Shown in pieces: positions 60,045 through 64,000 of a stretch of DNA of 64,000 nucleotides; position 1 is the first letter of the stretch; every line of letters begins with the position of its first letter. The stretch spans positions 1 through 64,000 of the forward strand of contig NZ_LXFU01000023.1 in NCBI RefSeq assembly GCF_001657485.1, read 5' to 3'. Origin of the DNA: Rhizobium sp. WYCCWR10014. GTDB taxonomy: Bacteria; Pseudomonadota; Alphaproteobacteria; Rhizobiales; Rhizobiaceae. A model generated the notes under the pieces. The model saw only the letters and a list, made by a program, of their open reading frames with translations. It ran no database searches and had not been told where the DNA came from. The position numbers and the translations under genes are program-made.

Positions 60045-60665
60045 ATGGCGCTGAAATACAAGCTCATTCTGGCCTCAGGCTCGCCCCGGCGCGTCGACCT
60101 GCTCAACCAGGCCGGTATCGAGCCCTCGCGCCTGATGCCGATGGATATCGACGAGGCGCCGAAGAAGTCGGAGCATCCGCGTTCGCTCGCCCGCAGGCTT
60201 TCGGCTGAGAAGGCGGAAGCTGCCCTTGCCGCCATCAAGGGCGATATCACCTGGAAGGGCAGCTATATCCTGTCTGCCGATACGGTGGTCGCCGTCGGCC
60301 GGCGCATCCTCGGCAAGGCTGAGTTCGCCGACGAGGCGTTGAACTCGCTGCATCTCCTCTCGGGACGCAACCATATGGTCTACACCGGCGTTTGCCTGGT
60401 GACGCCGGATCGCAAGACCCGTCAAAAGATCGTCGAGACCAAGGTACGCTTCAAGCGTCTCTCCGGTTTCGAGATCGAGAACTACCTGGCCTCCGGCCAG
60501 TGGCGCGGCAAGGCAGGCGCCTACGGCATCCAGGGCCTCGCCGGCACCTTCGTGCAGAAGATGGTGGGCTCCTACACCAATGTCGTCGGCCTGCCGCTTT
60601 ATGAAACCATTCTGCTTTTGACCGGCGAAGGCTTCGATGTGCATAGCCGGTGGCCCGAGGGCTGA
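60045..60665 (+). CDS. Maf-family nucleotide pyrophosphatase
   Basis: A 206-residue Maf/YceF/YhdE-type nucleoside triphosphate pyrophosphatase that hydrolyses non-canonical or modified nucleotides. Motifs: [18 protein letters not shown] at the N-terminus, [18 protein letters not shown], the conserved [13 protein letters not shown] and [23 protein letters not shown] 60045 was chosen from the family alignment pattern; the frame extends ten codons further. infA lies upstream and yacG downstream, an order conserved in rhizobia. Confidence 0.93.
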   Translation: MALKYKLILASGSPRRVDLLNQAGIEPSRLMPMDIDEAPKKSEHPRSLARRLSAEKAEAALAAIKGDITWKGSYILSADTVVAVGRRILGKAEFADEALNSLHLLSGRNHMVYTGVCLVTPDRKTRQKIVETKVRFKRLSGFEIENYLASGQWRGKAGAYGIQGLAGTFVQKMVGSYTNVVGLPLYETILLLTGEGFDVHSRWPEG

Positions 60666-60697
60666 GCCCGACGGCCGATCGCATAGGACAAACCGAT

Positions 60698-60910
60698 ATG
60701 CCTGAAGACAAGAAAGCGGCCGCCAAGGTCGAACCGCTGCGCAAGACCCGCCCTTGCCCCGAATGCGGCAAACCTTCCCACCGCGAACATTACCCCTTCT
60801 GCTGCAACCGCTGCCGCGAGGCCGATCTGTCCCGCTGGCTGACTGGCGCCTATGCCATTCCGGTTGCCGACGATGAGACGAAGGCCGATTATCCGGATGA
60901 GGAAAGCTGA
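60698..60910 (+). CDS. yacG: DNA gyrase inhibitor YacG (zinc-binding)
   Basis: A 70-residue zinc protein with four cysteines in CPECGKPS and FCCNRCREADLSRWLTG. YacG family proteins bind GyrB and inhibit DNA gyrase. It is somewhat longer than the enterobacterial form because of a charged N-terminal tail (PEDKKAAAKVEPLRKTR). The ATG 60698 is the sensible start; the longer frame adds 16 unlikely residues. It lies 32 bases after maf and ends the housekeeping block before the nested palindromes. Confidence 0.92.
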   Translation: MPEDKKAAAKVEPLRKTRPCPECGKPSHREHYPFCCNRCREADLSRWLTGAYAIPVADDETKADYPDEES

Positions 60911-61011
60911 TGCATGCCGCCCAAAATTGCGCAGCGGTTTTGGGACAATGACATGCAGCAAAAAAGAGTTGAAGCGCGTCCCGTAAATCCAATTCGATGC
61001 GACGCGCTTTG
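60911..61011. repeat. nested palindromic repeat, two-hairpin form
   Basis: It starts on the base after the yacG stop. Hairpin one has GCATGCCGCCCAAAA facing TTTTGGGACAATGACATGC. Hairpin two has AAGCGCGTC and GACGCGCTT. Both parts occur in the same order at 4728-4832, although base identity is only partial. It probably ends the yacG transcript. Confidence 0.65.
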
Positions 61012-61191
61012 GAGAATTCCGCGTGCGAAGCTCTTATTTTTCCTCATGAATCGGCAAAGCCGGAAAGACCGTCAAAAAAGAGTCATTTGACGCTTGCCAT
61101 GGCCGAACAAGATGCTATAACCCCGCTCGCTTCCGGGGTGAACCAAGGCCTCGCGGTTCCTTTTCTGAAAGGGACCATCGGAAGCAGGTTA

Positions 61192-61267
61192 GCCCAGGTA
61201 GCTCAGTTGGTAGAGCAGCGGATTGAAAATCCGCGTGTCACTGGTTCGATTCCGGTCCTGGGCACCA
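61192..61267 (+). tRNA. tRNA-Phe (anticodon GAA)
   Basis: A 76-base cloverleaf with encoded CCA. The acceptor stem pairs GCCCAGG with CCTGGGC, and the anticodon arm is GCGGATTGAAAATCCGC with GAA. The T loop is GGTTCGATTCC. It borders the changed gene content to its right. Confidence 0.96.
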
Positions 61268-61315
61268 CTGCTATCAGTCTTGTTTTCATTGCGCTTTTTC
61301 ACATCCGCACTCTTC

Positions 61316-61378
61316 TATAAAGTGTTTGCGGCCATGCAGGTCCTTGTCATCAAGGCCGGCCCACGCGGCGACATCTAA
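61316..61378 (+). pseudogene. possible relic of a RelE/ParE-type toxin C-terminus
   Basis: Between tRNA-Phe and the antitoxin-like gene the frame encodes YKVFAAMQVLVIKAGPRGDI before a TAA. The end VLVIKAGPRGDI resembles the VLVIRIGHRRDI-type C-terminus of RelE/ParE toxins, and the position directly before an antitoxin gene matches the usual toxin-antitoxin order. No upstream part of a toxin is present. Short and therefore weak evidence. Confidence 0.35.
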
Positions 61379-61396
61379 AACGAATAGGAGACCACC

Positions 61397-61744
61397 ATGG
61401 GTGAAATCCAGAAATTGACCATCGATGGCAAGGGGTACGTGCTGCTTTCCGAAGACGACTATCAGGATCTTGTCGACGTCAGCGACGCGCGTGCCGCAAA
61501 GGCGCGTATCGACGCTGGCGAAGAGACCTGGCCTGAAGACGTCGTCAAGGCGCTGATCGCCGGCGAAGATCCTGTCCGGGTATTCCGTAAGCATCGCGGC
61601 ATGAGCATCAAGGAGCTGGCTGAAAAGTCCGGGCTCTCCCAGCCCTATCTTTCCGAAATCGAGACCGGAAAGAAGGAGGGCTCCCTGGACGCACTCAGGT
61701 CGATCGCCAGCGCGCTGGACGTCGACCTTGCCGATGTGGCTTGA
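61397..61744 (+). CDS. XRE-type antitoxin-like protein
   Basis: A 115-residue protein. The N-terminal part (residues 10-30, KGYVLLSEDDYQDLVDVSDA) recalls antitoxins of the Phd/YefM type. The C-terminal XRE HTH lies at about 65-115 (FRKHRGMSIKELAEKSGLSQ, YLSEIETGKKEGSLDALRSI). GGAGA lies upstream of the ATG. It is a likely antitoxin whose toxin partner is now only a relic upstream, so it may be an orphan or serve as a regulator. It follows tRNA-Phe by about 130 bases. Confidence 0.75.
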   Translation: MGEIQKLTIDGKGYVLLSEDDYQDLVDVSDARAAKARIDAGEETWPEDVVKALIAGEDPVRVFRKHRGMSIKELAEKSGLSQPYLSEIETGKKEGSLDALRSIASALDVDLADVA

Positions 61745-61969
61745 TGCATACGCATCCCCACATGGGAGGACTGATGACCGCCGACGTACCATCGACACCC
61801 GGCGCTTGAAGACGTAGACGCGCCGGGCGGCCACGTTGTGATCGAGCTTGCTGCTTTTCGAGCCGTATCCCTTTGCCCCCACTTGAGGAGGCTCCCTCTA
61901 TAAAACATGATGCCGCGCTCCTGAAATGCAGGGCCAGAAGGCGGGCCAACAAACCCCTCTGTATAGAGC

Positions 61970-62248
61970 TTAGTTTCGCCCTTTCGATGTCTTCGCCAGC
62001 ATCTCGCTCAGTGTTGCCGCCGAGAGCATGGATTCGGCCAAAAGCTTCTTGAGCTTCTGGTTCTCTTCCTCCAGTGCTCTCAACCTTTTGGCATGGAGAC
62101 CGACATTCCCGAACTGCAGGGATTGCCATCGATAGAAGGTCGGCTCGCTGATGCCGTACCTGTGGCAAACATCTGCCACCGTCACCCCGGCTTGGTGCTC
62201 CTTCAGAATACCGGTAATCTGGTCGTCGTCGAATTTTCGCTTGCCCAT
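61970..62248 (-). mobile_element. IS3-family orfA, element truncated
   Basis: A 92-residue OrfA-type transposase subunit: MGKRKFDDDQITGILKEHQA, then HTH VADVCHRYGISEPTFYRWQS and the leucine-rich tail LRALEEENQKLKKLLAESML. This matches the IS407/IS511-like group of IS3. The orfB that should follow, on this strand in the lower-numbered DNA, is missing: 61745-61969 has no transposase. The right side runs directly into the HlyD gene end (gap of seven bases), so only a fragment of the element remains. Confidence 0.8.
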
Positions 62249-62255
62249 CACCGCC

Positions 62256-63680
62256 TCAGTCCTCGCGAAATGCTCTGTTGAAACTGTCGAGGAGTGGTCT
62301 GACGGCATAAAGCGCCACGCTGCTTTTGCCCGTTTCGATCAGTGTCTGTGCGGGCATGCCCGCGACCAATTCGACATCTTTCATTTTCGCCAACCGCTCG
62401 TCCGTGACACGGATCGTCGCGGCAAAGTAGGGCTGGCCGCTCTGCGGATCGGTAAGACGGTCCGCCGATACATACTCGACCCGACCCTTCAGGAGCGGAA
62501 CGCGCCGCTGATTGTATGGAAGGAGGTGAACCTGCGCCTCGAGCCCCGCACGGACGAGACTAATGTCTTCCGGCCTGACGTGGGCAGACACGACAAGGCG
62601 ATCGGTGCGTGGCAGAAGATCGACGAGCGGTTCACCCGCGCCGATCACCCCACCTGATGTGTGGATGCGCAGGTTCATGATCGTTCCGTCTTCGGGAGCA
62701 CGGATATCGGTCCTTGAGAGTTGGTCGTCGATCGCCCGCAAGCGCTCGCGCAGTTGCATGATCCGGCTCTCCGTCTCGCGCATGCCTTGGGCGACTTCGC
62801 TCAACCGGTCGCTCTCAAGCTTTGCGAGATCGGCCTGCGATCCGCTGATCACCTGGTAGGCGCGAGCGATCTGTGCCTCTACTTGACCCTGCTGGCCATC
62901 AAGGTCTGCCTTTTCCCGCTGGAGGTTGAGAAGTCTGCTCCTTCTTTCCAGACCTTTGGCGCTGAGGATCGTAACCTGATCCAGTTCTTGGCCCGAGATT
63001 GTCGCTCTGTCGGCCAGTGCTGCCTTCTGCGCGCCAAGTCCGACGATTTCCTGCCGCACCTGCGCGATTTTTTCATTGGCGATCTGAATTTCCGCCTGCA
63101 TGACCCGGCGACGGGCTTCGAAGATTTTCTGCTGCCCGATCAGAATCGCGCTGACCGAAGGATATCTGTCCATTGCTGCCCTGAGATCCTCAGGATAGGC
63201 GACATGGTCGCCGCCCGTCTGCTCTGCGAGCAGGCGGGCGCGGCTTCCTTCGGCGTCCCAAAGTTGCCCTTGAATGCTGTCGCGCTCCGAGCGAGACTTC
63301 GTATCATCGAGCTCCATCACGATTTGCCCGCCCATGACCGCATCGCCGTTTTTGACGAGGATCCGTCGCACGATCCCGCCTTCCAGATGCTGAATGGTCT
63401 TGCGGCTGGATTCCGGTTCGATGACGCCCGATGCGACTGCAGCGCTTTTCAGCGGCGCCAGAACCGACCAGATTCCCAATCCGACGATGAAGACCAGGAT
63501 CAACAGGTTGCCCGTCCAGACAACGCCTCTGAGCCCCGGCATGGGCGAAGGGGGAGCGGGTCCGCGCTGTTTCGACTCGATCACCGGCAAATAGGCCGTC
63601 TGTTGCCTGGCCAACCGCCGACCCGTCCTTGGCGAATTTGAAAATCTCGCCGGCGTTGCGTCCAGTTGAACAAGGGCCAT
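62256..63680 (-). CDS. HlyD-family type I secretion adaptor (membrane fusion protein)
   Basis: A 474-residue inner-membrane-anchored periplasmic adaptor. A cytoplasmic N-terminal segment of about 50 residues precedes one transmembrane helix (NLLILVFIVGLGIWSVLAPL, about 58-77). A biotinyl-lipoyl-like domain follows (KTIQHLEGGIVRRILVKNGD), then a long coiled coil (about 165-330) and a C-terminal beta-barrel region with IRAPEDGTIMNLRIHTSGGV. It should link an ABC ATPase to an outer-membrane TolC-type protein. The ATPase gene lies upstream with a 14-base gap. The cargo protein is not visible. Confidence 0.92.
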   Translation of the reverse strand: MALVQLDATPARFSNSPRTGRRLARQQTAYLPVIESKQRGPAPPSPMPGLRGVVWTGNLLILVFIVGLGIWSVLAPLKSAAVASGVIEPESSRKTIQHLEGGIVRRILVKNGDAVMGGQIVMELDDTKSRSERDSIQGQLWDAEGSRARLLAEQTGGDHVAYPEDLRAAMDRYPSVSAILIGQQKIFEARRRVMQAEIQIANEKIAQVRQEIVGLGAQKAALADRATISGQELDQVTILSAKGLERRSRLLNLQREKADLDGQQGQVEAQIARAYQVISGSQADLAKLESDRLSEVAQGMRETESRIMQLRERLRAIDDQLSRTDIRAPEDGTIMNLRIHTSGGVIGAGEPLVDLLPRTDRLVVSAHVRPEDISLVRAGLEAQVHLLPYNQRRVPLLKGRVEYVSADRLTDPQSGQPYFAATIRVTDERLAKMKDVELVAGMPAQTLIETGKSSVALYAVRPLLDSFNRAFRED

Positions 63681-63694
63681 GGCAGCGTTTCTCC

Positions 63695-64000
63695 CTATGT
63701 TCCTGTTCGAGACGGTGGCTGAAGATAGGTTTCATAAATCCGCTCGCTGTCGCCGAAGGCAGCCACCGTCCCGTTACGCATGATGGCAATCTTGTTGGTG
63801 ACCGGCAGGATCCCCATCCGGTGCGTTATGATAACGACGGTCATCCCCCTGGATTTCATGCGCTCGATTGCCGCAAACAGCATGCGTTCGCCGTCATAAT
63901 CCAGGCTCGAATTCGGATCGTCGAGAACGATAAGAGACGGATTTCCGTAGGCAGCCCGTGCCAGTCCCAGCTGTTGGCGCTGAGCCCGAAGGAGCAGGTT
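63695..64000 (-). CDS. type I secretion ABC transporter ATPase, C-terminal part (partial)
   Basis: The window enters the gene at its signature region: LLLRAQRQQLGLARAAYGNP, then Walker B LIVLDDPNSSLD, and the H-loop histidine in VVIITHRMG. The signature reads LLRAQ instead of the usual LSGGQ or LSAGQ, and the residue after the Walker B aspartate is D instead of the catalytic E. The gene may encode an altered ATPase or be damaged; the part before 64000 is outside the window. It is read first in an operon with the HlyD adaptor. Confidence 0.85.
   Translation of the reverse strand, partial: NLLLRAQRQQLGLARAAYGNPSLIVLDDPNSSLDYDGERMLFAAIERMKSRGMTVVIITHRMGILPVTNKIAIMRNGTVAAFGDSERIYETYLQPPSRTGT

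Noticed and set aside
61286..61882. 198-codon frame antisense to the XRE antitoxin-like gene
   Set aside because: No recognisable domain; the plus-strand XRE gene has a ribosome site and clear HTH.
61192..64000. Direct repeat of the tRNA-Phe 3' end inside the window
   Set aside because: I looked for a second copy of GGTTCGATTCCGGTCC to the right and saw none; an island end, if any, is beyond 64000.
1..64000. CRISPR array or clustered phage defence genes
   Set aside because: No regularly spaced repeats other than the 17-bp tandem units and no cas-type or defence-cluster genes were recognised.

Overview
The window reads as chromosomal DNA of a Rhizobium species (R. leguminosarum / R. etli type alphaproteobacterium). 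The GC content is high, and several gene orders are typical of Rhizobiaceae: murA - DUF2948 - hisD - UPF0262 - phosphatase - infA - maf - yacG - tRNA-Phe, DUF952 - pyrD, and TIGR02186 - TauE. A podJ-type polarity gene, a DUF982 gene and several families of rhizobial intergenic palindromic repeats agree with this. The species is inferred from gene content only.

Layout. 0-5 kb: a chemoreceptor gene, a RIME-like repeat apparently split by an IS110-family element whose upstream non-coding arm may encode a bridge RNA, and a periplasmic solute-binding protein. 5-13 kb: mostly single genes (TerB-like, degenerate nuclease plus LexA-like regulator, NarL-type response regulator, DUF952-pyrD, MATE exporter, CAP-domain lipoprotein, TPR-methyltransferase). 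13-19.3 kb: two paralogous YitT-type membrane proteins flank a short unknown gene and an Rrf2 regulator-AhpD pair; the second YitT gene overlaps a large Lhr-type helicase, followed by the nuclease gene pdeM (ligase-associated DNA damage response set). 19-28.8 kb: lytic transglycosylase lipoprotein, DHFR-like reductase, sulfite-exporter pair, the 1255-codon podJ, a frameshifted VOC gene, an SDR with an unusual active site and a small secreted protein.

29-35 kb is a beta-oxidation cluster: acyl-CoA dehydrogenase, thiolase, cupin and a FadJ-type hydratase/dehydrogenase, with a 22-bp palindromic operator candidate upstream of the first gene. 35-40.3 kb holds a frameshifted YdeI-like gene, a cold-shock protein, a divergent MarR/GFA pair with palindromes between them, an NTF2-like protein, and a divergent MFS/TetR pair followed by a 272-bp element with near-perfect 34-bp terminal inverted repeats. 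40-52.5 kb: a transporter-fused hybrid histidine kinase, mscL, an aminotransferase, galE, a GGDEF-EAL protein, a 3-hydroxyisobutyryl-CoA hydrolase-like protein and a UvrD-type helicase. 52.6-55.4 kb: small secreted or unknown proteins and tRNA-Thr. 55.5-61.3 kb: the conserved murA-to-tRNA-Phe housekeeping block.

Beyond tRNA-Phe the character changes. There is a possible toxin relic, an antitoxin-like XRE protein, an IS3 orfA without orfB, and type I secretion genes (HlyD adaptor and a partial ABC ATPase with unusual motifs). I infer a mobile or decaying segment beside a tRNA gene.

No CRISPR array, rRNA operon, prophage or complete new defence system was seen. The strongest leads are the IS110 non-coding arm, the 272-bp terminal-repeat element, the nested palindromes placed directly after stop codons, several palindromic operator candidates next to their likely regulators, a hairpin that could mask the ribosome binding site of the transglycosylase gene, and the tRNA-Phe-adjacent segment.
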